Positions 52,686-61,735 of a DNA stretch of 64,000 nucleotides are shown here, in pieces. Origin of the DNA: S5-A14a sp022766365 (GTDB lineage Bacteria; Bacillota; Clostridia; Peptostreptococcales; Anaerovoracaceae); assembly GCA_050313295.1 (NCBI GenBank), contig JBNPLD010000004.1; one strand, written 5' to 3'. Position numbers and translations under genes: made by a program. The notes under the pieces were generated by a model. That model saw nothing but the letters and a program-made list of their open reading frames with translations, had not been told where the DNA came from and did no database searches. Each line of letters opens with the position of its first letter. Position 1 is the first letter of the stretch.

Positions 52686-52976
52686 CTACAGATTAGCTAC
52701 CATATCAGGGCAACCGATGCTGTGCTTAACCCTTGCGGCTTCCTCAGCGGATTTGGCATCGTTCCAATTGTCCATCGTCCCTACAAGATAACCTGTGATT
52801 CTTCTGATTCGCTCAAAGTCGACAGGAGCAAAAGTGTAGCTTAGGTCGGCATGATCTCCGTCAAGGTTGATGTTGAGGGAATCAAGCTTTCTCCCATGTT
52901 TCTCTTCCAAATATTCTACGTACTTAGCAGCTTCGGCCGCGGATGCATTTCCTGTAATCTTAACATTCATACCCAT
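52686..52976 (-). CDS. Small protein resembling the C-terminal tail of anaerobic ribonucleotide reductase
   Basis: This 96-residue protein starts with a conserved-looking region (KYVEYLEEKHGRKLDSLNIN). It ends RIRRITGYLVGTMDNWNDAK followed by a Glu-Glu and ARVKH. The Arg-Ile-x-Gly-Tyr-Leu, Asn-x-x-Lys and Arg-Val-Lys-His pattern is like the end of class III reductases (NrdD), which normally carries zinc-binding Cys. Those Cys are absent here. It has no catalytic domain and no nrdD neighbour, so function is unknown. AGGAGGTATG lies before ATG 52976. Confidence 0.6.
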   Translation of the reverse strand: MGMNVKITGNASAAEAAKYVEYLEEKHGRKLDSLNINLDGDHADLSYTFAPVDFERIRRITGYLVGTMDNWNDAKSAEEAARVKHSIGCPDMVANL

Positions 52977-53176
52977 ACCTCCTAATTGATCTAATATAAT
53001 TGCTGTTCGATACAGTTCTTAATAATAAAATTAATAAATTCCACACCCGTGTATTCTAAAAACATTATGGCTTACAATGAGTCATTATCAATCTCAATAA
53101 TATTTCGGTGCGAAATGACTATACCCGAATTATATCACATAAAAACAAGATATGGTAGATATTTTTTAAAAAAATT

Positions 53177-54526
53177 TTAAAAACTACTTTTACTTGTGGT
53201 TGTCCAGATTCCCATCTTCTCCGCTTCTGCCACTAAAGAGTCCTGAAAATCAGGATGAGCAATGCTTATGAGGAGTTCAGCCCTCTCCCATGTGGATTTC
53301 CCCTTAAGGTTAACAGCACCAAATTCTGTTACAATATAGTGTGTGCAGGAACGTGGAGTGGTAACTATATACCCCGGCTTCATGGCAGAGGTGATTAGAG
53401 AGATTCTTTCGCCATTTAAAACCTTGGTTGAAGGTGTACATATAAAACTTTGACCGCCGTTTGAATGATAGGCACCTTGAACAAAGTCAAGTTGTCCTCC
53501 GGTACCGGATATATGCTTAAAGTTGGAAGACTCCGAACAGACTTGTCCGTACAGGTCTAGAATTATACAACTGTTAACCGATACAAAATTATCCATACTT
53601 GCTATTATTGCCTGATTATTCACATAATCAACGGGAGCACAGTAGCAGAGAGAGTTATCATCAATAAAGTCATACAGTTCCTGGGTTCCTCCCGCAAATG
53701 CATAGACGAGCTTGCCGTTGTTCAGTTTCTTGGTACTGGTAAGTTTTCCTGCCTTGAAAAGCTCGAGATAGCCATCAACAAGCATTTCGGTATGCCCGGA
53801 GAGATTCTGTATATCCGAGTTTGCAATTAATTTTCCAATTGTTGACGGAAGAGCACCTATTCCCAGTTGGAGAGTGCTATCATCTTTAATTTTTTCAACA
53901 ACAAATCTGGCTATCTTTTCGTCAATTTCTGTGGTTGCACCGCCGGGGATAGTTGCCATAGGCTGGTTAGAACTCTCAACAACATAGTCAACATGGGCAA
54001 GATTAATTTTGTTGTTGATCCCAAGAGCTTTGGGCATATTCTCATTGACCTCAAGAATAACCATCTTAGCGGAGTTCACCACGCCCCAGATATCCGAAAC
54101 CTGAGGACCGAGATTGAAGAAGCCATACTCATCCATAGGTCCTACAGAAAGCATCGCAATATCTATGTTACAATCATTATTTGTCCAATAAGATGGAAGT
54201 TCATTAAAGTTCATGGGAACATACCAGCATCGCCCATCGTTTGCCATTCTTCTGTCAGCACCTGTAAAGTGTGCCGAAGCAAAACGAAAGTGGTCTGCCG
54301 GATAACCGGCCTTATAAACTTCCCACGGGGCATGAATGGCAACAGTAGAGAGAATTTCTACTCCCCTAAGATCATCTCTCTTTGCCAAAGCAACATCAAG
54401 GTCATTAACAGCACCGATTCCAAGACCGAAGTGAACCCGCATGTTGTTCTCAACTAATGCGGCGGCTTGGTCAGCTGTGATAACCTTCTTCTTATAATTA
54501 TCTTTAATCTCCTCTAATCTATACAT
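53177..54526 (-). CDS. Acetyl-CoA hydrolase/transferase family, 4-hydroxybutyrate CoA-transferase-like
   Basis: This 449-residue CoA-transferase is of the Cat2/AbfT group, which swaps CoA between acetyl-CoA and 4-hydroxybutyrate, butyrate or propionate. It shows the start region FGLGIGAVNDLDVALAKR and the CoA-binding LQLGIGALPSTIGKLIANS. LSGHTEMLVDGYLELFKAG follows, with a Glu at about residue 245 at the position of the known catalytic Glu. The late block is GGQLDFVQGAYHSNGGQS. The exact acid cannot be told. It may serve fermentation of glutamate made by the hut pathway, which is inference. Confidence 0.85.
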   Translation of the reverse strand: MYRLEEIKDNYKKKVITADQAAALVENNMRVHFGLGIGAVNDLDVALAKRDDLRGVEILSTVAIHAPWEVYKAGYPADHFRFASAHFTGADRRMANDGRCWYVPMNFNELPSYWTNNDCNIDIAMLSVGPMDEYGFFNLGPQVSDIWGVVNSAKMVILEVNENMPKALGINNKINLAHVDYVVESSNQPMATIPGGATTEIDEKIARFVVEKIKDDSTLQLGIGALPSTIGKLIANSDIQNLSGHTEMLVDGYLELFKAGKLTSTKKLNNGKLVYAFAGGTQELYDFIDDNSLCYCAPVDYVNNQAIIASMDNFVSVNSCIILDLYGQVCSESSNFKHISGTGGQLDFVQGAYHSNGGQSFICTPSTKVLNGERISLITSAMKPGYIVTTPRSCTHYIVTEFGAVNLKGKSTWERAELLISIAHPDFQDSLVAEAEKMGIWTTTSKSSF

Positions 54527-54635
54527 TTCAGATCCTCACCATATTAAAAGTTAGATAGGATTGCCAACAAATTAACAATCCCCTGACAGTATTTTACTAC
54601 AACTAGGCGATACATTCAAGATATATATAAATTAT

Positions 54636-55088
54636 TTATGGCAGATATTTGAGAATTCTTTCAATTCGATTGTGCAAAATAGTAAAGTATCCAAAGGCAC
54701 GGAATACTCTGAGGAGCATTGTAATCTTGGTGATTTTTAGAAGTGAAGCACCGCTCCATGTGCTGACTGCCGGCATTACTGTTGTCAGCCATGCTATAGG
54801 TATGATCGATATCAGCCCAATTAAGTGGCACATGAAGAACTCCTTTTTGTCGTCAGCCTTCTCAAAGGCAGAAATATAATCTGCCCATAAGATAACCAAA
54901 ATTGCAGAGTCTATCTCCACATATGGTGAATGTTTGAAACTCAGCACTGTAAAGTAGTCGAGGCACACCATGATAACAGATACGATTGCACACATTCCCA
55001 CGAAAACTTCGTAAGCAATTTCCCACTTGCTCATTTTGCTTTCGTCAAGATCCGCTCCGATTATGTGTTTGATTTGACTATAATCCAT
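54636..55088 (-). CDS. Voltage-sensor-like four-helix membrane protein without a pore
   Basis: This 150-residue protein resembles the S1-S4 part of small bacterial ion-channel proteins. S1 is at about 23-45 and S2 at about 58-75. An acidic loop (SAFEKADDKKEF) leads to S3, with LIGLISIIPIAWLTT. An S4-like helix follows with Lys and Arg every three or so residues (LLKITKITMLLRVFRAFGYF). The protein then ends with RIERILKYLP; the S5-pore-S6 part is missing. GGAGG precedes ATG 55088. It is either a truncated channel or a stand-alone sensor domain. Confidence 0.6.
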   Translation of the reverse strand: MDYSQIKHIIGADLDESKMSKWEIAYEVFVGMCAIVSVIMVCLDYFTVLSFKHSPYVEIDSAILVILWADYISAFEKADDKKEFFMCHLIGLISIIPIAWLTTVMPAVSTWSGASLLKITKITMLLRVFRAFGYFTILHNRIERILKYLP

Positions 55089-55133
55089 AATCCTCCCTCT
55101 GTGAGTTTGTGAGTTACGTATTGCGATTTGAAG

Positions 55134-56744
55134 CTATTTTGTTCCTGTATCGCACATCAACTCAGATGTATCGAGGAAATCGAATTTTTCAAGAACGGGT
55201 TTCACATATCCAAGAATTTCATCAACTCTCCCTGATTCGGTGCTTTCAACGTTCAGCGGCATGATAGGATCGTGAAGAGACATGCGCAGAAGAAGCCAAC
55301 CTTTAGGAAAATTAACCCTGACGCCCTCGTAATTGGGCTTTTCCAACTTTGCACCATAGGACTTTCCATCACGTTCTGCCCAATCTTCCAAGGACTTGAG
55401 AATCATATCCCCATTTTCCTTAAGCTCAGGTTCGTTTAAAAGGTCATGATCCGAACTGCTTAATGACTTTAAGGAAAGTCTGATTTCTCTGGATTCTGCC
55501 GGTTCACGGAGTCGAGAGATCAAACTGGAGATCCCCTTATCTTCCCTTTTTAGTCTGGCGGCTTCAATGACAATTTTCGTGGCGAGGAATGCTCCGTCAT
55601 CAAGGAAATAGTTTTCTTTGAATGCAGCATGACCGGAAGTCTCAATTGCCAACGGACAACTTTTCCCCTCTGCCTCAAGTTCTTTAGCCTTATCTATGAC
55701 GTTCCTGTAGCCTCTCTTGTACCTGTAGTGTTTCAAATTCAGTTTATCACGAAGAAATTCCGTGAGTTGGGGGCTTGTAATGCTGTCAGTAACTATATAT
55801 GATGAGGGATATGCTTTGTAAACCAAAGAAGCTGCCAAGGCAATTATGGCATTTCGGGCTATGAGACTGCCATTTTCATCTATAGCGGCAACCCTGTCAA
55901 CATCTGTGTCAAATACGAGAGCCAGATCCGCAGAAGTTTCCTTGACCTTTGCGATGATATCATCAGTTGCCCCTTTCTTTTCAGGATTTGGTATGTGATT
56001 TGGAAAGTGTCCGTCAGGTTCCAGATATAAGCTGCCATCGATTGTAGCACCAAGTGGCTTCAATACACGGGTTGCATAGAAACCTCCAACTCCATTTCCC
56101 GCATCAACCAGAATTTTCATACCTTTGAGAGGGGCTTCCTTCTTGTTGAGGCCTATAGAAATTTGTTTTCGTAATTCTTCACAGTAGTGACTCATGAGAT
56201 CCATATGCTCAATAGGCTGAATTGTGAACGCTCCCTGGCGGTGACGCATTTCATTCTCATATAAATCGGAAGAGGCCCCATCTTTATCAGCTCTTTCCTG
56301 AGCGATTTTGAGTATCTTGGAAATGGTTTCCTTGCTCACACCGCCACTTGCCGAGAAGAACTTGAAACCATTTCTGTTCTTTGGAAGGTGACTTGCTGTA
56401 ACCATTATGGCTCCGTGGCAGTTAAAATGTTCAAATTTCGTGGACATAAACATAGCCGGAGTTGATGCAAGACCTGTATCTAGAGTCATTACTCCCAGTT
56501 GTTGAAGAGTTTTGCACACTATATTTGAAATATGCTCGCCTGAAAGTCTTGAATCCCTGCCGACAGACACTCGAAGATCCGTCATCTGAGCGTTTAATTT
56601 GTTAGACAAGAGGTATACAAAACCGGTAACTATATTTTCAATCGCTTCGTCCGTAAGGTTGACTTCTTCTCCGGGAACTCCTGCAATTGCAACGCCTCTT
56701 ATGTCGCTGCCGTTCTGAAGGGCCATGTAGTTTACTTTGCTCAT
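55134..56744 (-). CDS. Phosphomannomutase/phosphoglucomutase family protein
   Basis: This 536-residue alpha-D-phosphohexomutase shows the phosphoserine loop ITVTASHLPKNRNGFKF-like (Ser in TASHLPKNRNGFKFFS) and an early SDIRGVAI. The metal site is LVFDTDVDRVAAIDENG and the sugar-binding loop LAIETSGHAAFKENYFLDDG. The C-terminal phosphate-binding part has WLLLRMSLHDP. The Asp-Ile-Arg-Gly start is diverged from DIRGxxG. It likely makes mannose- or glucose-1-phosphate for cell-surface sugars. AGGAGA precedes ATG 56744. Confidence 0.88.
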   Translation of the reverse strand: MSKVNYMALQNGSDIRGVAIAGVPGEEVNLTDEAIENIVTGFVYLLSNKLNAQMTDLRVSVGRDSRLSGEHISNIVCKTLQQLGVMTLDTGLASTPAMFMSTKFEHFNCHGAIMVTASHLPKNRNGFKFFSASGGVSKETISKILKIAQERADKDGASSDLYENEMRHRQGAFTIQPIEHMDLMSHYCEELRKQISIGLNKKEAPLKGMKILVDAGNGVGGFYATRVLKPLGATIDGSLYLEPDGHFPNHIPNPEKKGATDDIIAKVKETSADLALVFDTDVDRVAAIDENGSLIARNAIIALAASLVYKAYPSSYIVTDSITSPQLTEFLRDKLNLKHYRYKRGYRNVIDKAKELEAEGKSCPLAIETSGHAAFKENYFLDDGAFLATKIVIEAARLKREDKGISSLISRLREPAESREIRLSLKSLSSSDHDLLNEPELKENGDMILKSLEDWAERDGKSYGAKLEKPNYEGVRVNFPKGWLLLRMSLHDPIMPLNVESTESGRVDEILGYVKPVLEKFDFLDTSELMCDTGTK

Positions 56745-57014
56745 GATGTTCTCCTTTTTGGTTTAAAGGCGGTGCGGGAGCCGATTGTTTGGACCATCGG
56801 TTTGATTGAAATATACTCGTTTGTCCGGAAATTTCAGCAGTCGGCATAACCGTAATCGCTTGTTGCAATGTCTTTGTTACATTAAATCATAGATGAAAAA
56901 CGGCTTAATGTCAACAAATTAAAGGATTGAAAAGAAGCCATAAATATTGAAAAAATTAAAGTTAATAGTATAATGTAATATGTCCGGAAAGACAGAAAAA
57001 AGGGGGATATATCA

Positions 57015-57797
57015 GTGCCGAGAGAAACCAGCCAAGATAGAAAAGAGAATAGAGCTTACAAGAGAGACACGAAAAAAAACAAAAAGAGAAAAACTTTTTA
57101 TAACATAATAATTGTAGTCCTTCTTATTGTCATTGGATTCAGTTTATTCCAGATAGGGAAGATTCTTTGGGGATACTATCATAGCAGCAAAACCTACGCA
57201 AATATAGCAGAGATGGCGGGCATCGATTCAAAGGATTCCGATAAGGTGGATTTCGATGAACTCCTTAAGAAGAATCCGGACACTAAGGCATGGATAAAGC
57301 GAGAGGATATCGGGTTAAATTATCCCGTTATGCAGGCAGAGGACAATGACTATTACCTTTATAGACTGTTCAATGGTGAATACAGCAAAAACGGGTCGTT
57401 GTTCATTGACTATAGAAACGAGAATCCTTTCAAGGACTTCCTAACTATTGTATACGGTCATCATATGAAGGACGGATCCATGTTCGCTCCGATTATGAAG
57501 TACAGAACGCAGGATTTCTATGACAAACACAAGAAAATTCATTTTTATACTCCGGAGCAGAAATACATCCTTGTAATCGTTGGAGCTGCGTATATTGATG
57601 CGTCGGCGTCCCAATATAAGTTTTATTTTAACGAAGCGGAAAAAGCAAGTTATATTGAATGGCTTAAATCCGGTTCTGTTATTAAAACCGATGAGGAGGT
57701 TACCCCCGAAGACCATCTTGTTATGCTCAGTACCTGTGTAGATGCCAGCTCTGACAACAGGTTTGTCGTGTACGGGAAACTCGTTCCACAGGAATAA
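57015..57797 (+). CDS. srtB: Class B sortase
   Basis: This 260-residue membrane-anchored transpeptidase attaches surface proteins to peptidoglycan. A basic N-terminus is followed by one membrane helix (about 29-50). The catalytic residues are in IVYGHHMKDGSMFAPIMKY (His), VMLSTCVDASSDNRFVVYGK (Cys, and Arg just after). The helix and length fit class B. Translation starts at GTG 57015, 7 bases after GGGGGATA. No substrate protein with a sorting signal is seen in the window. Confidence 0.93.
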   Translation: MPRETSQDRKENRAYKRDTKKNKKRKTFYNIIIVVLLIVIGFSLFQIGKILWGYYHSSKTYANIAEMAGIDSKDSDKVDFDELLKKNPDTKAWIKREDIGLNYPVMQAEDNDYYLYRLFNGEYSKNGSLFIDYRNENPFKDFLTIVYGHHMKDGSMFAPIMKYRTQDFYDKHKKIHFYTPEQKYILVIVGAAYIDASASQYKFYFNEAEKASYIEWLKSGSVIKTDEEVTPEDHLVMLSTCVDASSDNRFVVYGKLVPQE

Positions 57798-58116
57798 AAA
57801 GGCAGACTTTTATTGTGCGCTTTGAGAATTGCCGACCGTCTGCCGTATATGCAGTAAATTTATTATATGTCGATTTAACAATATAATCTTTTAAACGCCC
57901 ACAAAATAGCCATATGCAGGGCATCTCTTTCTGAGGAATATCGTTCTGAGAAGGGGGTGCTTTTTTCGTCTCACAAAATATTCTAAAAGCATGTAAGTTT
58001 CCCGTAATTTTCAATTATCAAGGATATAAAATATCTCATTACAAACGGGTATGTAATATAGGGACGGGTAAAGTGGTTAATTTGTGTATTCCATATTCCA
58101 TATCCCATATCCATGG
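57798..58116. terminator. Intergenic region with two hairpins
   Basis: GGCAGAC (57801-57807) and GTCTGCC (57838-57844) can pair just after the sortase stop. A second structure at 57921-57960, with several G-T pairs, is followed by TTTTTT on the plus strand and is the better terminator. A short run of CCATAT-type repeats (58088-58116) precedes the convergent regulator. No gene is seen. Confidence 0.6.
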
Positions 58117-59613
58117 TTATTTATCGTTTATGCATTCATGTATTATCTCACAGGCTTTCGGAAGCTTGTCAAGATCAATATTCGAATAATTCAGTATAAA
58201 GTATCTCATCTCCCTCTTGTCGTATAGTTCAGTTGAAAATTCACAGATGAAATTTTGATGGCAACTTTGACGGCCACGATGATCGGTAGCACCCCGGCTC
58301 ACAGAATCGAAATAATATTCGGACAGTGCCTGCAGCCCGATACCACGCTGAGAAAGTCTTTTGCTGATTTCCAAATCAGATAGATTCGTAGTAAGTCCTA
58401 TGAGAAAATGAAGCCCGGAATCATTTTCTATAATCCGAAAAAGTCCTTTTAGGGAACTACTTTCTATTATCTCTATGACCTTCTTCCTTTGCCTTTGATA
58501 GTGCATTCTCATTCTGTTTATGTACTTCTCAAAATATCCGCCTTCAATGAAGGCAGAAAGGGTATACTGCTCGAAATTAGAAACAGTGCAAGAGTAGAAA
58601 GACAGTTTTTCATAAAATAAATTCGCAAGATGAACCGGTAAAATCATGTAGCTTATACGAATCGTCGGGCTTAGAGATTTTGAAAAGGTATTCATATATA
58701 TAACTTTTTCCATCCCATCAATGCTAAATAGAGTCGGAATTGGTCTGCCGCTGGATCTGAATTCGCTATCATAATCGTCTTCAATAATATATCTTGCGGG
58801 AGCCTCATTCGCCCATGCCAGAACTTGATATCGCCTGCTTGCAGGCATGGTTATACCTGTTGGGAAGTGATGGTTAGGGCTTATGTGCACAAGATCAGCG
58901 CCCGATTTTTTCAGATCGTCAATGACAATACCATCACAATCTACATTAGCAAAAGTGTAGATGACCCCGTTTTCCCTGTAAATGTCAGCTATTTTTTTGT
59001 ATCCCGGATTCTCAAGACAATAGGATTGTCCATGGCCGAGAAGCTGTATCAGTAAACCGTATAAGTATTCCGTGCCTGCTCCGATTATTACCTGATCGGG
59101 ATCCACGAGCATACCCCGAAAAGATTTTAGATGTTCGGCGATTCCCTTTCTAAGTTCGTAAATTCCGCCTGTGGGGGCCAGAGTCATCAAACCATTTTTG
59201 TTATCCGTCATGGTACTCCGCATAAGTTTTGCCCAGGTGGAAAATGGGAAATTGTCAGGGCAGATGGTATTGTTGGAAAGATCAATTTCATAGAGAGGCG
59301 GAGCTTTGGGTAGTTTAATATCAAGAGATATGTGACTTTCAATATTGATGCTTCTCTTAACCTTTCCCGGATTTCCTATATCGGATACATAATACCCTTT
59401 CTTTGGTATTGAATATACGTAGCCTTCACTTATGAGCTGGTCATAAGCATTTTGTATCGTAATGGTACTAATGGAATGATTGCGTGCAAAAGACCTCTTT
59501 GATGGCAATTTGCTGTTGGGTGTCAGATTTCCCTTGACTATGTCATTTTTAATGTTTTCGTAAATTTGTCGGTACAGCGGTGTTGATTCATCTTCAAGTA
59601 AATAGGTTAACAT
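58117..59613 (-). CDS. pdxR: MocR/PdxR-type GntR-aminotransferase fusion regulator
   Basis: This 498-residue regulator joins an N-terminal GntR winged helix (PLYRQIYENIKNDIVKGNLT; NSKLPSKRSFARNHSISTIT) to a class I aminotransferase-like domain that binds PLP. The PLP-lysine segment is VIYMNTFSKSLSPTIRISYM, and ARYIIEDDYDSEFRSSGRP fits the fold. Being divergent from pdxS-pdxT, it probably controls PLP synthesis in response to PLP, like PdxR. It is autonomous on its strand, 192 bases from pdxS. Confidence 0.85.
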   Translation of the reverse strand: MLTYLLEDESTPLYRQIYENIKNDIVKGNLTPNSKLPSKRSFARNHSISTITIQNAYDQLISEGYVYSIPKKGYYVSDIGNPGKVKRSINIESHISLDIKLPKAPPLYEIDLSNNTICPDNFPFSTWAKLMRSTMTDNKNGLMTLAPTGGIYELRKGIAEHLKSFRGMLVDPDQVIIGAGTEYLYGLLIQLLGHGQSYCLENPGYKKIADIYRENGVIYTFANVDCDGIVIDDLKKSGADLVHISPNHHFPTGITMPASRRYQVLAWANEAPARYIIEDDYDSEFRSSGRPIPTLFSIDGMEKVIYMNTFSKSLSPTIRISYMILPVHLANLFYEKLSFYSCTVSNFEQYTLSAFIEGGYFEKYINRMRMHYQRQRKKVIEIIESSSLKGLFRIIENDSGLHFLIGLTTNLSDLEISKRLSQRGIGLQALSEYYFDSVSRGATDHRGRQSCHQNFICEFSTELYDKREMRYFILNYSNIDLDKLPKACEIIHECINDK

Positions 59614-59642
59614 TTTTCCTCCATCTGGGATACAAAACTAAT

Positions 59643-59679
59643 CAGATTTGACTATTTTGTTATGCTCAGATTTATTATA
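59643..59679 (+). promoter_or_regulatory. Direct repeats in the pdxR-pdxS intergenic region
   Basis: CAGATTT occurs at 59643-59649 and again at 59667-59673, and a related CAGATGA lies at 59689. MocR-type regulators such as PdxR are known to bind direct repeats in such divergent intervals. A TATTAT-like -10 follows the second copy. Confidence 0.35.
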
Positions 59680-59805
59680 TGCTGAAAGCAGATGATTATC
59701 AAGAGACAAAATCCGCTTTTTAAATTCCGGCTTTTAGAATAGAAAATTCTATAAAAATGGAAGACAGCAAATATACTTCAAAGTTTTATTAAGGAGGACA
59801 ATAAG

Positions 59806-60693
59806 ATGAAAACAGAGAAAAACAACGAACAGTACAAGTTGAACAAAGGTCTTGCACAAATGCTTAAAGGAGGAGTAATCATGGATGTTACAAATCCGGA
59901 GCAGGCACAAATTGCTCAAGAAGCGGGTGCATGTGCAGTCATGGCACTGGAAAGAATTCCGGCGGACATCAGAGCAGCAGGAGGGGTTTCCAGAATGAGC
60001 GATCCGCAAATGATCAAGGAAATACAGGAAGCTGTAACGATTCCTGTTATGGCAAAATGCAGAATAGGACATTTTGTAGAGGCGCAAGTTCTCCAGGCTA
60101 TAGAGATAGATTATATCGATGAATCTGAAGTTCTTTCGCCGGCTGATGACATTTATCACATAGACAAAACATCTTTCAAGATCCCTTTTGTATGTGGCGC
60201 GAGAGATTTGGGGGAGGCTCTCAGGAGAATTAATGAAGGTGCGGCGATGATCAGGACAAAGGGTGAGCCGGGTACAGGTGATGTTGTTCAGGCGGTGCGT
60301 CATATGAGGAAAATGCAGTCCCAGATGAGACAAGTTAAGGCAATGGCAAAGGATGAACTTTTTGAAGCAGCAAAACAGCTGGGTGTGCCGTATAATTTGC
60401 TTGAATATGTTAGCGAAAACGGGAAACTTCCTGTGGTGAACTTTGCGGCAGGTGGCATAGCAACTCCGGCAGATGCGGCACTTATGATGCAGCTAGGTGC
60501 AGAGGGTGTCTTTGTAGGTTCGGGAATTTTCAAGTCCGGCAATCCTAAAAAGAGAGCTATGGCAATAGTTGAAGCGGTAACAAACTTTACTGATGCAACG
60601 CTCATTGCAGAGTTATCGAAGGGTCTTGGAGAGGCCATGGTTGGAATAAACCCTAGCGAAATTAAGGTAATTATGGAAGAAAGAGGCCAATAA
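59806..60693 (+). CDS. pdxS: Pyridoxal 5-phosphate synthase subunit PdxS
   Basis: This 295-residue lyase subunit builds PLP from ribose 5-phosphate, glyceraldehyde 3-phosphate and ammonia from PdxT. It shows LAQMLKGGVIMDVTNPEQAQ, CAVMALERIPADIRAAGGVS, MAKCRIGHFVEAQ and the later NFAAGGIATPADAALMMQLG. The phosphate-binding end has GVFVGSGIFKSGNPKKRA. AAGGAGG precedes ATG 59806. pdxT begins one base after the stop codon. Confidence 0.97.
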   Translation: MKTEKNNEQYKLNKGLAQMLKGGVIMDVTNPEQAQIAQEAGACAVMALERIPADIRAAGGVSRMSDPQMIKEIQEAVTIPVMAKCRIGHFVEAQVLQAIEIDYIDESEVLSPADDIYHIDKTSFKIPFVCGARDLGEALRRINEGAAMIRTKGEPGTGDVVQAVRHMRKMQSQMRQVKAMAKDELFEAAKQLGVPYNLLEYVSENGKLPVVNFAAGGIATPADAALMMQLGAEGVFVGSGIFKSGNPKKRAMAIVEAVTNFTDATLIAELSKGLGEAMVGINPSEIKVIMEERGQ

Positions 60694-60694
60694 G

Positions 60695-61258
60695 ATGAGA
60701 ATTGGAGTTTTGGCTGTCCAGGGGGCGTTCGTTGAACATGCTGAAATGATTGAAAAACTCGGTCATGAAGCAGTCGAAATCAGAAAGCCGAGCCATCTTT
60801 CAAATATTGAAGGAATTATTTTGCCGGGCGGGGAGAGCACGGTGCAGACATGTCTATTAAATCGTCTGCACATGACTGAAATTCTGCAGGAAAAAATACA
60901 GATGGGTCTTCCGGTGCTGGCGACATGCAGTGGACTAATTCTTTTGGCTGAAAAGCTGGACAACGATAATTTGGACAGTTTGAAAACGATGCCGGTTTCC
61001 GTCAAGAGGAACGCATACGGCAGGCAGGTTGCCAGCTTTGTGACATCGGGAAATTTCAGCGATATGGAAGATGTTCCGATGGTTTTTATCAGAGCCCCAT
61101 ATATAACTGAAGTGGGATCTGAAACTGAGGTTCTTGCGGAATACAAAGGCAATGTTGTAGCAGCAAAATATAAAAATCAGCTTGGCCTTTCTTTTCATCC
61201 TGAACTTACTGAAGACACCCGCATACACCGGTATTTTGTTGATGAAATGTGCAAGTAA
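60695..61258 (+). CDS. pdxT: Pyridoxal 5-phosphate synthase glutaminase subunit PdxT
   Basis: This 187-residue glutaminase delivers ammonia to PdxS. It shows MRIGVLAVQGAFVEHAEMIE, the oxyanion-hole loop LPGGESTVQTCLL, catalytic Cys in LATCSGLILLAEK and the His-Glu pair in LSFHPELTEDTRIHRYF. The length is normal and it is co-transcribed with pdxS. Confidence 0.96.
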   Translation: MRIGVLAVQGAFVEHAEMIEKLGHEAVEIRKPSHLSNIEGIILPGGESTVQTCLLNRLHMTEILQEKIQMGLPVLATCSGLILLAEKLDNDNLDSLKTMPVSVKRNAYGRQVASFVTSGNFSDMEDVPMVFIRAPYITEVGSETEVLAEYKGNVVAAKYKNQLGLSFHPELTEDTRIHRYFVDEMCK

Positions 61259-61326
61259 GCTTTGAAGGTCCCATGCACAGTTCCAAACAGGCTATCGTAA
61301 TTTATCAACAATTTCTGATAAAAAAA

Positions 61327-61352
61327 GAGCACCAAGGTATTCGGTGCTCTTT
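61327..61352. terminator. Bidirectional terminator between pdxT and tmRNA
   Basis: GAGCACC (61327-61333) and GGTGCTC (61343-61349) form a stem flanked by A residues on the left and T residues on the right. It can end pdxT on the plus strand and ssrA on the minus strand. Confidence 0.92.
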
Positions 61353-61380
61353 TTGGTATGACGGGCATGCCGTCAGTCTG

Positions 61381-61735
61381 TGGTGGAAGTGGCGAGAGTT
61401 GAACTCGCGTCCGAAAAGATATTCACAAGGCTTTCTCCGAGCGAAGACCCTAGAAAAATTTCATCTGCACATTCCCAAGAGTCACGGATAAGAACAGACT
61501 AGTCAGTTATGCGATCCAGGCTACCTGACACTCACCGGAAAGTTTCCTGTATGGTTTGATGCCTTTAAGCGATCTACAGGAAAATCGCTCAAGACACGCG
61601 GGCTGAATTACGCAGCCATTGCGAAATTGTTATTATTTTTAGCGTTTATATTTAAACGGCCACTTTTAACGTAGACTTGGCGACTACGGCTCGCTTACCC
61701 GGCTTCAACCTCCCCGTCGAAACCATTTCACCCCC
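61381..61735 (-). ncRNA. ssrA: Transfer-messenger RNA (tmRNA)
   Basis: A 355-base one-piece tmRNA. The 5-prime GGGGGTG pairs with CACTTCC before the encoded A-CCA (61381-61384 on the plus strand). The 5-prime part has GGTTTCGACGGG, typical of tmRNA. The tag frame lies at 61643 down to 61608 and encodes AKNNNNFAMAA followed by TAA. The T arm GGACGCGAGTTCAACTC-type sequence completes the tRNA-like domain. It rescues stalled ribosomes together with SmpB and tags nascent proteins for proteolysis. Confidence 0.95.

Noticed and set aside
58088..58116. CCATAT-type short tandem repeats
   Set aside because: Only about four imperfect units of 6-7 bases; no spacer structure. Not CRISPR, and likely chance or slippage.
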